Source: Nitratifractor salsuginis DSM 16511
GTDB lineage: Bacteria > Campylobacterota > Campylobacteria > Campylobacterales > Sulfurovaceae
Direction of reading: 5' to 3'
Length of the DNA: 64,000 bases
Assembly (NCBI RefSeq): GCF_000186245.1
Contig: NC_014935.1
Location: 186,001 to 250,000 of the forward strand
Shown one piece after another: positions 16,919 through 24,816 of this stretch. Positions within the stretch are counted from its first letter, which is position 1, and each line of letters opens with the position of its first letter. The notes below the pieces were generated by a model, which did not search any database, was not told the origin of the DNA, and worked only from the letters and a program-made list of their open reading frames with translations. The position numbers and the translations under genes were made by a program.

Positions 16919-17039
16919 GCGTGATAGCTAAGAAAGTTTAAGCAATTTTGCAGATAGAAAACTGTCCATTTTCCGGGGTTCGCGAGCCCCGCACGCTCCT
17001 TCATCCCCAGAAGGACCCACTCCTACATAAAGTGATTGT

Positions 17040-17300
17040 TTAGACTTGGGGAACATTCACAAACTCTGCTTTTTCATCGATCGTTAGGGACTGTATTACC
17101 TTTGCCTTCTCCTCTACAGCTTCCGCCAGATGCTGAAGCGCTAAACTCATTTCATCATCCAGCCCCTCACCGTCGCCGGCCAATCGCCTGATGGCCTTGG
17201 CCATCCCATCGATGGAGAACACTGCCTTTTCAATCTCATTAAGCACATCATGACGCAGCAGTACAGCCACTTCATTCCCGTTGTTTTTGCTATTATTCAT
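17040..17300 (-). CDS. Small helical element protein (86 aa), function unknown
   Basis: Begins MNNSKNNGNEVAVLLRHDVL with an AAGGAATG site before the ATG. The remainder is predicted helical with alternating Leu/Ala and Glu residues (MSLALQHLAEAVEEKAKVIQ). No cysteine, metal or HTH motif is visible. It lies between the HTH gene and the winged-helix gene and is probably co-transcribed with them. I do not recognise a family. Confidence 0.55.
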   Translation of the reverse strand: MNNSKNNGNEVAVLLRHDVLNEIEKAVFSIDGMAKAIRRLAGDGEGLDDEMSLALQHLAEAVEEKAKVIQSLTIDEKAEFVNVPQV

Positions 17301-17359
17301 TTGTCATTCCTTCTTTGGTTTGATGAGGTCGGGCCGCTTCCACACGTCCCCGGCCTGCT

Positions 17360-17560
17360 TCACTCTGAATCTTCGGCTTTGTACGCCTCGATCACCTCTT
17401 TGATCTTTTCAAACGTAACGCCCAACTCTTCCAGGACCGCTTCACATCGATAACTTTGTTTGATCCGTCGATACAGTCGCGGCCGGGTTTTCTTCCACCG
17501 GCTGAGCGTCACGGGGCCGACACCGATCTCTTCGGCTATTTCCTTGTCTGGCTTTGTGAT
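17360..17560 (-). CDS. Cro/CI-like HTH protein with no canonical start codon
   Basis: A 66-codon frame ends at TGA (17360-17362). It encodes KPDKEIAEEIGVGPVTLSRW, the typical phage HTH form, followed by a helical tail with EAVLEELGVTFEKIKEVIEA. A strong ribosome site, GGGAGG, lies five bases before ATC, and an in-frame TAA lies just upstream. The first usable codon is therefore ATC; the only later GTG falls inside the HTH. Possible explanations are an ATC start, frameshifting from an overlapping TTG frame, or an inactivated regulator. Confidence 0.5.
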   Translation of the reverse strand: MTKPDKEIAEEIGVGPVTLSRWKKTRPRLYRRIKQSYRCEAVLEELGVTFEKIKEVIEAYKAEDSE

Positions 17561-17639
17561 ATCAACCTCCCGTTAATGTCTGATGGGGTACGTGGCTGAT
17601 GCCTTCAACCCCTCAGCCTCATTTTACAGCCTTCCGCTT

Positions 17640-17890
17640 ACAATGTCAAGTCATTATTATCAATATGATAATCGACACTATTTTATATTATTATATTGAG
17701 CATTTAATTATCTCGTTTAAGAATAGGGGGTGAGCCGCCAAACTCCCCCGGAATCTCGTTGAGTTATTCACATAACGATAACAAAACTTCCAAAATAGCC
17801 CCAAATTTTATCGATTTAAGGAAAGTTATTCACATCTGCCAAAAAGGGCTTATCTAATTGATAATAACCCCCTCTAATTGATCGAGTGGT
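17640..17890. other. AT-rich origin-like region of the element
   Basis: A gene-free stretch between recT and the HTH gene. It has two copies of AGTTATTCACAT (17762-17773 and 17824-17835), each containing TTATTCACA, which fits the DnaA-box consensus TTATNCACA. Two palindromes are present: ATTATCA-ATA-TGATAAT (17656-17672) and TTATC-TAATT-GATAA (17850-17864). The decamer TCTAATTGAT is repeated at 17853 and 17873, 20 bases apart. An AT-rich segment (17643-17715) could unwind. The arrangement suggests an origin and/or operators; this is inference. Confidence 0.45.
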
Positions 17891-17956
17891 TAACATAATG
17901 TAGATTCTCTACAAAAAGAAAATCAAAACCTTAAACATCGCCTGGGGGTCCCAGGC

Positions 17957-19009
17957 TTACCCGGCCCTCAGCTCTTCCGCTATTGCGTCCAGGGCGCCGG
18001 GATCCTCCAGCAAAGCCTCCATACTGTTCTCATTGGCCTTGACGTATTTCAGCGCTGCCGACCGCTTCACCCGCCGCCGGATCAGCTCCGCCACCAGCTG
18101 GGCGCTCGGGTCCGGCGTCTCTTCCGGCTCCTCTCTCTCATTCGATGCTTCCCCCTCGCTCCAAGGGTCCGGTGCTGTCTGTCCCTGGATCAGCAGCGCA
18201 TCGATGTCCCGCTGCTCTGCTTGCTTCGGTTCGGGAGACACGTCGGCTTCGATCACTACGCCTTCCTTGTTGAAGCGCTCATAGTCCGGGACGGCGCCCT
18301 TCTCTGCCACATCGTCAACCCCCAGCGCTACGGTTACGTCCTGATCCCCGAGGGGCAGGCGCTTGATGTGACGTTTGATAGCGCTCTTGATGGCCATCTG
18401 TTCATACCATTCCCACCAGATGCCCGACGGTTTGCGTGGATCTTTCTGGGTCTGGCTCTTCAAGCGGATCTTTTCGATCTCCTGCTTCGGCATAACCTGG
18501 TAGAAGAGCTCCCCGTCCCGTGACTTGACCACGGTCACCACCTTTACCAGATTGGCGAAAGTCCAGGCGGGATCAGTCTGCCGCTCGTCAAAGTTCGGCT
18601 TGAAGTGCAGGCGCTCATCCCAACCGTCAACCTCGAAAGAAAAATCATCGACAGAGTAAACGGCATAGGCTTTCAGATGCCAGCCGATACGCTCCAGCAT
18701 CGTGATAAAACCTCTATAGCCAATTTGAAGCTGGCAGACTGTCGCCCCGGTCTTTGTTTTGTAAGGGACAAGATAGGCCTGCCCCAAATTCGGATCGGGT
18801 AGAAGTTGCAGCACAGCGGCGGCTATTCCTGCCTCGATGATACTTTGGGGCGTGCAGCGTGCCAGGTTGGGATTTAGTCCGGCTGCCAGCAGCGTGGCGC
18901 TGAACTTTTTGGCCCGGTTCGGGTCTCCCATCAGGCTTTCGATCATCTTTACCCGGGGGACCAGCAGGCTCCGAAGCTCTTTTTCCTTTGCGGGTAGTTG
19001 TTTTGTCAT
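17957..19009 (-). CDS. recT: RecT-family single-strand annealing protein
   Basis: A 350-residue phage-type recombinase that anneals complementary single strands. Characteristic stretches are NPNLARCTPQSIIEAGIAAA (about residues 46-65), PDPNLGQAYLVPYKTK, LQIGYRGFITMLER and IWWEWYEQMAIKSAIKRHIK. The C-terminal 100 residues are acidic and low in complexity, perhaps for contact with SSB. A clear AAGGAAG site precedes the ATG. The adjacent PD-(D/E)XK nuclease is the expected RecE-like partner. Confidence 0.92.
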   Translation of the reverse strand: MTKQLPAKEKELRSLLVPRVKMIESLMGDPNRAKKFSATLLAAGLNPNLARCTPQSIIEAGIAAAVLQLLPDPNLGQAYLVPYKTKTGATVCQLQIGYRGFITMLERIGWHLKAYAVYSVDDFSFEVDGWDERLHFKPNFDERQTDPAWTFANLVKVVTVVKSRDGELFYQVMPKQEIEKIRLKSQTQKDPRKPSGIWWEWYEQMAIKSAIKRHIKRLPLGDQDVTVALGVDDVAEKGAVPDYERFNKEGVVIEADVSPEPKQAEQRDIDALLIQGQTAPDPWSEGEASNEREEPEETPDPSAQLVAELIRRRVKRSAALKYVKANENSMEALLEDPGALDAIAEELRAG

Positions 19010-19101
19010 AATCGCTTCCTTTCGTTTCTGAGCGTTTTTTTCTTATGGGGGATACCTGAGTAGCCCCAAATCTCTTTTGAGCGTTTCACGGCAATGCTGG
19101 G

Positions 19102-19908
19102 CTATGCTGTGGCCGCTTCCTGCTGTCTCCAATACCACGCCGGGAGTGAAATGGGCTCGACTACGTTGGCGCGGCCGGTTTCGCGAAACTCTTTGAGCGC
19201 TTGAAGGTGCTGTCGATAGTTTTCCCGCCCGGCTTCGATGGCGTCGGCCTGAATCTCGAAGACTCTGGCCAGGTGCGGGGCGTTCTTCTCTACGGCAACG
19301 ATGATGAATCTCTCAGCAGGGAACCCCGCCAGTTCCAGGGCGTCCAGATACCAGGCGGCCTGTCGGTGATAACGATAGTCATAAATCGCCCGCTCGAACT
19401 CGTGGGGGTCGGTGCTTCGGGTCGTTTTCAGATCGACAACGACGCCGGCGGCCTGGAGGTAGTAGTCCGGGCGGCATTTGCGCGTCACCCCAAACTCATC
19501 ATCTCTGACAAAAAAGCTGGCTTCCGCCATTCCGCCCTGGAGAATCCCCCCGGCAATGGCTCGGACGTTCTCCGCCATGTGTTGCGCTGTTTCCCAGTCG
19601 GATGCCGAAACGATGCTCTTCCCCCGGCACTCCTCTTCAAAAGCGGCCTTAGCCTCTTTGTAGGCCTTGCTGTTCTTATTGAGGCGGCACCCCTCGAAGC
19701 CCTCTTCCGCGTATTGGTCTTCCAGGGTCTCGGGCTCCAAAACCATCGCGTGCAGCAGCGTTCCGAAATCGAATTGGCTTCCCTCCAGTCGAAAGCGCTC
19801 CCGGTTGAGATAGTGCAGCGGCGAAACCTCCAGCAGCCTGAAATCGCTTGAGCTGATCCCGTCTGCCGCGTGATACTCCTCATTTGTCATTCGTCTTGGA
19901 TTTTCCAT
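19102..19908 (-). CDS. PD-(D/E)XK exonuclease, RecE-like (DUF3799 type)
   Basis: A 268-residue nuclease. It opens with the YHAADGISSSDFRLLEVSPL motif typical of these phage exonucleases. The catalytic core is CRPDYYL, then VVDLKTTRSTDP (the D and DxK of PD-(D/E)XK), then YRYHRQAAWYLDAL (a QxxxY-type motif). It likely degrades one strand of duplex ends to make the substrate for RecT, encoded 92 bases downstream. The ATG at 19908 is preferred over 19971 because of an AAAGGAT site and the conserved start. Confidence 0.88.
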   Translation of the reverse strand: MENPRRMTNEEYHAADGISSSDFRLLEVSPLHYLNRERFRLEGSQFDFGTLLHAMVLEPETLEDQYAEEGFEGCRLNKNSKAYKEAKAAFEEECRGKSIVSASDWETAQHMAENVRAIAGGILQGGMAEASFFVRDDEFGVTRKCRPDYYLQAAGVVVDLKTTRSTDPHEFERAIYDYRYHRQAAWYLDALELAGFPAERFIIVAVEKNAPHLARVFEIQADAIEAGRENYRQHLQALKEFRETGRANVVEPISLPAWYWRQQEAATA

Positions 19909-19967
19909 TATGATCCTTTGTGTATTTTCTCCACCGGCCGGATGGGTCTGAAGGCGCCGTGACGCCC

Positions 19968-20246
19968 TCAAATCAACCCGGCTTTCATCAGCGCTTCCCG
20001 GACCTCATCGGCTCCATGAGCTACGAAGGCAACCCCGCCCGCCTCTTTGATCCTTTGCAGGTGAAGATCCTGGAGCTTTGTCGCCTCTTTTCCCGGCACC
20101 TTCACTTCGATGGCAACGAAACGCCCATTCACACAAGCCAGGATGTCCGGGATTCCCGCCCGGTTACCTGTGACGATCTTTGCCGGATAGGCGCCAATAT
20201 CTTTCAGGAATCTCAGAATGCGTTTCTGGATCTTCTGCTCAGTCAT
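19968..20246 (-). CDS. VRR-NUC domain nuclease
   Basis: A 92-residue single-domain nuclease. It carries GIPDILACVNGRFVAIEVK, the PD...ExK catalytic pattern, and a following T-K-LQDLHLQRI helix with the conserved Gln. The single-domain phage form probably acts on branched DNA during replication or recombination. Its ATG overlaps the stop of the replication-initiator-like gene by four bases. Confidence 0.88.
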   Translation of the reverse strand: MTEQKIQKRILRFLKDIGAYPAKIVTGNRAGIPDILACVNGRFVAIEVKVPGKEATKLQDLHLQRIKEAGGVAFVAHGADEVREALMKAGLI

Positions 20247-20881
20247 TTATCCCGCTCCATTCTCATTCTGAAAAATCGATAGGCATTATCGATAGTCAAA
20301 TCATCCCTACGATCCAATCCTCTCCTTACCGAGATCCGATACCTGCCTAAATCCTCAACCGGTTTGACTCCTACGCTTCCCTTCCTCTTATTCAGCAAAA
20401 ATTCGATGAACATCTCAAAATTCTCTTTCGCGTATCGAATCGCTTGAGAGGTCGGATCGTCGAAATCCGTGTAAACTCCCCCATCATCATCAATTTGTTG
20501 AAGTTCTAATATTGTGGGTGCAGATTTTGCACCACCCCGTGCAGATTTTGCACTACACCCAACCCCTTCGTTTTTCGCGAAATTCCAATAGCTTCCCAAT
20601 GCGTAACGGTTGAATGTTGCGGCACCGCTTGACTTCTTTTGATGATGAACGGAAATCATCCTTTTCCTTTGGAGGGTCTTGATGGTCTCTATAACTGTCC
20701 GGCGACTCATCCCCGTGGCCTCTGAAAATTGGCTGTAACTGATCCCGTCACTCCGTTTTTGAAATCCGATTGTCTGCCTCACTATGTGCATAATGATCCG
20801 AAATTCTGCCGGTGTAAGCGTCGGATCATCCAGGATCGCACTGGGGACTTTGATATAATGCTCTGTGTGTATTTCCTCCAT
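20243..20881 (-). CDS. Phage replication initiator-like HTH protein
   Basis: A 212-residue protein. The N-terminal 100 residues have the winged-helix form of phage replication proteins: KVPSAILDDPTLTPAEFRII, then GISYSQFSEATGMSRRTVIE and QRKRMISVHH. A Ser/Ala-rich linker with CSAKSARGGAKSAP follows, then a helical C-terminal part. The start at 20881 gives the natural N-terminus; the longer frame to 20971 overlaps the helicase and has no homology. It probably binds the element origin and recruits the helicase encoded just upstream. Confidence 0.65.
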   Translation of the reverse strand: MEEIHTEHYIKVPSAILDDPTLTPAEFRIIMHIVRQTIGFQKRSDGISYSQFSEATGMSRRTVIETIKTLQRKRMISVHHQKKSSGAATFNRYALGSYWNFAKNEGVGCSAKSARGGAKSAPTILELQQIDDDGGVYTDFDDPTSQAIRYAKENFEMFIEFLLNKRKGSVGVKPVEDLGRYRISVRRGLDRRDDLTIDNAYRFFRMRMERDK

Positions 20882-20885
20882 CGCA

Positions 20886-22100
20886 TCAGCCTGTCCACTG
20901 TCCGGTGAACATCCGGGCTTTGAAATCCATGTGCTTGAGTGCGACTGCCTGATAAACGGCCTCCGAAACATTCCCCCGGCTTAAAAGAATGTGAACGTTT
21001 ATCGGGCTCTTCCTCTGCTTCGATGCCTGCCGTGCGTTGCGCTGCTGAAAGCGTGCTGTCGAATAATCCAGACTGGCCACGATGAGGTGCTCAATATGTG
21101 AAAGCTCCACCCCTTCGGCATGGGCGTGGGAGCTGAGGATCATCGCCTTTTTGAACTCCCGCTCGAAAATCCGACGCTGTCCGACCCAACGGCACATAAT
21201 CGCTACATCCTCACTGTCGCCCCATCGTTTTTTGATGTATTCAGCCATTTCCCGTTCCCCCGTGTCGTGGTAGTCCAAACCGACCTTTAGACACCCACAT
21301 TCAAGCTGATAACAGCCGTTGACCAACCCTATGGGGGTATCGGCCGCAAATACGACACCACCCGGCAGCCTGAGCACCCTGTCGCGCTTGAGCATCTCGA
21401 TGAGCGCCTGAGTCCGGGGGCTCAGCGTCACATAGTGGGGAACGACCTTCGGGCGGTAGCGGAAGCCCAGCTCATCCCGAGTAATCTGGAGCAAATAGGG
21501 GCGGATTTGATCCATAACCTTTTCACTCTTCGCCTGGCTGTAATCGTTGATGATCCGTCCCATGATCTGGCGCTGCCTCTTCCATACAAATACCCGCGCC
21601 CACTGATAGAAATTTGTGAAAGCACTAAAGGGGTGAGCAGCGAAGATCCAGAGCGGGTGAAACCACTGGGAAGCACTCTCCGGCGCCGGTGTGGCACTAA
21701 TCAGGACCGCCGGAAGCTCCCCCCAACGTTCCCGGATGATCTTCGCTTTGGCCGGACTCTTCGGATAGCTACTAATCGCATAGTGGAATTCATCGATAAC
21801 GATGAGGTCAAAATCCCCCTCAACCTTGTGTAGCCGCTCGTAATTGACAACGGTATAGGCCTTCCGGGTTCCATACTTCTCCAGATCGCCCTCAATCCCG
21901 CCTATGGCCGCCTTTTTCGTGATCCAGAGCACGCGCCGGACCCCATTCAGCCCCTCGATAGCGTCAATAACCGCTAATGTCTTCCCAGACCGTTCCGGGG
22001 CGTGCAGGATTGCCAGCCGTCGGGACCTTAGCCGATCCCGTAGAGCGGAAGAGATTCGGCCCTGATGCTCATATAGTTCGATGCTCATCTGTCGGCTCAT
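20886..22100 (-). CDS. Phage-type SF2 DNA helicase
   Basis: A 404-residue helicase. Motif I is HAPERSGKTLAVIDA (about residues 33-47), motif II is VIDEFHYA (DEFH), motif III is LISATPAPES, and motif VI-like is RFQQRNARQASK. SSHAHAEGVELSHIEHLIV fits motif V. The short length and lack of accessory domains match phage replicative or repair helicases. It overlaps the AlpA-like gene by four bases and is followed by the initiator-like gene. Confidence 0.85.
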   Translation of the reverse strand: MSRQMSIELYEHQGRISSALRDRLRSRRLAILHAPERSGKTLAVIDAIEGLNGVRRVLWITKKAAIGGIEGDLEKYGTRKAYTVVNYERLHKVEGDFDLIVIDEFHYAISSYPKSPAKAKIIRERWGELPAVLISATPAPESASQWFHPLWIFAAHPFSAFTNFYQWARVFVWKRQRQIMGRIINDYSQAKSEKVMDQIRPYLLQITRDELGFRYRPKVVPHYVTLSPRTQALIEMLKRDRVLRLPGGVVFAADTPIGLVNGCYQLECGCLKVGLDYHDTGEREMAEYIKKRWGDSEDVAIMCRWVGQRRIFEREFKKAMILSSHAHAEGVELSHIEHLIVASLDYSTARFQQRNARQASKQRKSPINVHILLSRGNVSEAVYQAVALKHMDFKARMFTGQWTG

Positions 22101-22321
22101 GGCTGGACCGTACGGGTCGCTTTGTCCAGGAATGTCTCAAGCTCCGCTCTTCGGATAATGGTTACCTGTTTCGAAAGCTTCACTGTCCTTATCTTTCCGG
22201 CTTTGATGAGGTTCCAAAGTTGCGATAAAGATATTCTGAGAAAGCGTGCCGCCTCAGCTGGTCTGAAGTTTTGGAGGTCTTGCAGATTCTCGGTAGGTTT
22301 TGAGTTTCGGAGTTCTTCCAT
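22097..22321 (-). CDS. AlpA/excisionase-like HTH protein
   Basis: A 74-residue protein with the MerR/excisionase helix-turn-helix: FRPAEAARFLRISLSQLWNL, then IKAGKIRTVKLSKQVTIIRR and AELETFLDK. Such proteins set integrase direction or regulate early genes. It heads the replication module with a four-base overlap to the helicase. Whether it is the true excisionase cannot be told. Confidence 0.75.
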   Translation of the reverse strand: MEELRNSKPTENLQDLQNFRPAEAARFLRISLSQLWNLIKAGKIRTVKLSKQVTIIRRAELETFLDKATRTVQP

Positions 22322-22422
22322 GCCCTAATCCTTTATTGGTATGTTTTTATGTGGACAGTATGGCAGGGGAATAGGGCAAATTTGTACTGAGTATGTTTCT
22401 ATTTTTCGACGCGGTTAGGATT

Positions 22423-23034
22423 TTAAAAAGATGGCAGCGGGATACAGTCTATGAGATCTTTCTTTTTCCTTTTCGCTTTTTTCAGGCTGTATTTTTCGAT
22501 GATAGAACTGAGAATATCATCAAGATGTTTTTTTGTAGTCAGCTTCTCCTGAAAAAATGAATCTTCATCGAAGTGTCTGAATTCTCGCTCTTCAAGGTCT
22601 TTCTCTAATTCTTTTAGGTGATTGTAAAATTCTTTTCTAGAATTTTTAGCTGAATGTCTAATTCCGGATATACACATGGGTCTGATGTTGATCATATCTC
22701 CTGTCATATATTCATCTTCAAGAATTTTTTTCATCTGTCGTATTGTCTTTAAGTAGCTATCGATTTTTTCAACGGGTCTTTTAGGGTTTCTGGTCTCCTT
22801 CATCTCCCTCTTGAAATCATTTAGCCACAAGCCTTCAACCCATATCAATATCTTCGAGATAACAGCATATCTATCATTTGGTGGGATATCATCCATAAAG
22901 TCACCGTGAACGTAGAAGCAGTATATAAGCTCTTCCAGATGCTCGGTTTCTTCAGGTGGGAACCAAGACAGATCTGAGAAGAGCTGTTTTTCCATGGTTT
23001 TGTAGAATGGTTCATTTTTCATATCTGACCCCAT
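22423..23034 (-). CDS. Unknown element gene (203 aa), cargo candidate
   Basis: A hydrophilic, Lys/Glu-rich protein with no signal peptide or membrane segment. It contains WFPPEETEHLEELIYCFYVHGDF near residues 20-45 and a very basic C-terminal part (KKAKRKKKDLIDC). Base composition is clearly more AT-rich than the neighbours, which suggests separate acquisition. It overlaps the integrase stop by 23 bases; an ATG at 23022 is an alternative start. No domain is recognised. Its position between integrase and replication genes is a common cargo or superinfection-control slot. Confidence 0.6.
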   Translation of the reverse strand: MGSDMKNEPFYKTMEKQLFSDLSWFPPEETEHLEELIYCFYVHGDFMDDIPPNDRYAVISKILIWVEGLWLNDFKREMKETRNPKRPVEKIDSYLKTIRQMKKILEDEYMTGDMINIRPMCISGIRHSAKNSRKEFYNHLKELEKDLEEREFRHFDEDSFFQEKLTTKKHLDDILSSIIEKYSLKKAKRKKKDLIDCIPLPSF

Positions 23035-24250
23035 CCAGATAATCAGCGTACCATTGCATCAATCCCCGCATAGGTTCTTTGTAGCTCGCCCGGTTATAGG
23101 AATCTTTGATAGCGTTTGGCTCCTTATGCGCTAAGCACGCCTCGATAACCTCTCCGGTGTAGCCGTGGCCGTCTCTTTTGTTTGCATATTCGTAGGCTAT
23201 AGTTGAAAACATCGCCCGGAAACTATGAGGTACAAACTCATCTTTACTGTAGCCCATGCGCCTGAGTGCTGATATGAGAGTATTGTCGCTCAGCGGTTTG
23301 CCATCGCTTCTGAAGCTTGGAAAAACGTATCGGTTGCTAAGACTGTTCTCCCTCACCTCTTCCAGCAGAGTAACAACCTGATGAGGTAGCGGCAGGACAA
23401 AGGAGGTTTTTGTCTTCATCTTATGTGCCGGGATAATCCACTCTTTGGCCTCAAAATCGATCTCTGACCATTCCATGTGCCGGATGTTGTAGCTGCGTAC
23501 AAACACATAGGGTAGCACTTTCAGAGCCATCCGGGTAAAGTAGTCACCGGTATAGCCATCGATGGCTGCCAGCAGCCCTCTGATATCCTTCTCTTTGGTG
23601 ATGGTAGGATAGTGCCGCTTTACCTTTTTGCCCAATATCTCTTTGATCTCAATGTCTGTAATGATGTTATGTGGGGTGTATTCGTGGGTGACGGCGTATT
23701 TGAACACTTTGTTAAGCAGCATAGCAGTGCGTCGGGCCGTTTCATATAGCTCTCTATTCTTGAGTTCCTCCAATATGGCTATGACATCAAGCCGGGTGAC
23801 CTCATCGATTGGCTGCTCTTTGATGGTGGGATAAATGTAGTTTTTCAAGGCCCGGCCCAGGCGGGTATGGTAGTTTTCGCTTACATGGCGTCTGTAGTCT
23901 TCAAGCCATTTCTGACTGATGTTGTAAAAGGTATTCTCCCTTTTGGCCTCATCTTGTCGGGAGCGGGCTTTTTTCGCTTTTCTCTCTTCGGATGGGTCCA
24001 CTCCATTGGCTATCATCTTTTTGATCTCTTCGCGTTTCACTCTGGCGGATCTGAGTGAAACGGCAGGATAGGCCCCCAATGCTATTTTTTTCTCTTTTCC
24101 ATTGAAACGATATTTCTGATACCAGAGTTTTCCGCCACTGCCACTTACCAGCAGGTATAGGCCGCCGCCGTCAAAGAGCTTGTAAGGCTTTTCTCTCGGT
24201 TTCGCCGCCTTGATCTCTGTGGCCGTCAAAGGCGCTGTACGTCGTGCCAT
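23012..24250 (-). CDS. int: Tyrosine integrase with DUF4102 arm-binding domain
   Basis: A 412-residue P4-type site-specific recombinase. The N-terminal DUF4102 domain shows LTATEIKAAKPREKPYKLFD, then GLYLLVSGSGGKLWYQKYRF and KKIALGAYPAVSLRSAR. The catalytic domain shows the first Arg in FVRSYNIRHMEW, HxxR in FVPHSFRAMF, His in ACLAHKE, and Tyr in IKDSYNRASY. It is adjacent to ssrA, the expected target of this class, and to arm-site repeats at 24266-24332. Confidence 0.95.
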   Translation of the reverse strand: MARRTAPLTATEIKAAKPREKPYKLFDGGGLYLLVSGSGGKLWYQKYRFNGKEKKIALGAYPAVSLRSARVKREEIKKMIANGVDPSEERKAKKARSRQDEAKRENTFYNISQKWLEDYRRHVSENYHTRLGRALKNYIYPTIKEQPIDEVTRLDVIAILEELKNRELYETARRTAMLLNKVFKYAVTHEYTPHNIITDIEIKEILGKKVKRHYPTITKEKDIRGLLAAIDGYTGDYFTRMALKVLPYVFVRSYNIRHMEWSEIDFEAKEWIIPAHKMKTKTSFVLPLPHQVVTLLEEVRENSLSNRYVFPSFRSDGKPLSDNTLISALRRMGYSKDEFVPHSFRAMFSTIAYEYANKRDGHGYTGEVIEACLAHKEPNAIKDSYNRASYKEPMRGLMQWYADYLDGVRYEK

Positions 24251-24265
24251 CGCTACCCCCTGAAT

Positions 24266-24332
24266 TTTAGGGGCCTTTTCAGATTGGTTTTAGGGGCTCT
24301 TTCAATAAAGGCCCCCAAAATAGCCCCTAAAA
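24266..24332. repeat. Right arm-type integrase sites
   Basis: TTTTAGGGGC is present at 24266-24275 and 24289-24298. The inverse sequence GCCCCTAAAA is at 24323-24332, with a one-mismatch copy (GCCCCCAAAA) at 24311-24320. The last two start 12 bases apart, exactly as at the left end. They lie between the integrase start and the attachment core. Confidence 0.7.
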
Positions 24333-24442
24333 ATTATATATTTGCGTATATCGGATTATATCAGTGTAGACTTATGATGAGGAGATAACGCCCGTTTATT
24401 GGAAGGTTATTAGGCTTGCCTGGATTAGTATAAATGAGGTAT

Positions 24443-24816
24443 TGGTGGAGTTGAGGGGAATCGAACCCCTGTCCTGAAACAGCCAAGACCGTGACTCTAC
24501 ATGCTTAGTCGGTGTCGATAGTATCTCATCCTGCCTCGCTCGACACCCAGAGCTGCGCAGGACCAGCCTAAAAGGTTCATCGACGGCTTAGGCAGGCCGC
24601 CGATATAGTCATCGGTTGTCGACGCCTCGAACCCGGCTAAGATGACGTCGCCGGTGAGACGGCCCCTAAAAAGGGTTATGACTTACGCTGCGTGAGCGTA
24701 AGCGGGGCGATAATCTGTGTTGTTTGCGTTTATTTCGCGTTTGGGCTTGATCACGGAGTAGCCCGCTCCGACATGCACACGGCCCCGACTGCTCCAGTCG
24801 AAACCAAGTCAACCCC
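24443..24816 (-). ncRNA. ssrA: tmRNA (ssrA), tag ANNTDYRPAYAHAA
   Basis: The 5' end begins GGGGTTGACTTGGTTTCGAC. The 3' end is GGGGTTCGATTCCCCTCAAC followed by TCCACCA; the two ends pair as a tRNA-like acceptor stem. The resume codon GCA starts the tag frame at 24727-24683: A-N-N-T-D-Y-R-P-A-Y-A-H-A-A then TAA. This is close to the Campylobacter tag (ANNVKFAPAYAKAA). tmRNA with SmpB releases stalled ribosomes and tags the product for proteolysis. An element is integrated in the 3' end but restores it. A heptad island directly abuts the 5' end. Confidence 0.96.
24450..24466. repeat. Right attachment site (in ssrA)
   Basis: 17-bp copy of the att core inside the T-arm and acceptor part of ssrA. 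The match to 16222-16238 is exact. Confidence 0.88.

Larger units (their letters stand above)
16222..24466. mobile_element. Integrative element in the ssrA 3' end (about 8.2 kb)
   Basis: The ends are two copies of a 17-bp direct repeat beginning GTTGAGGGGAATC (16222-16238 and 24450-24466). The right copy is the T-arm/acceptor part of ssrA. All genes inside run on the minus strand. Next to ssrA is a tyrosine integrase, followed by an unknown gene, an AlpA-like factor, a helicase, a replication-initiator-like protein, VRR-NUC, a PD-(D/E)XK nuclease and RecT. An AT-rich origin-like region, two small regulators and a DNA-binding protein complete the element. No terminase, capsid, tail or conjugation gene was recognised. 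It resembles a phage replication module or a satellite/mobilisable element. Confidence 0.85.
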
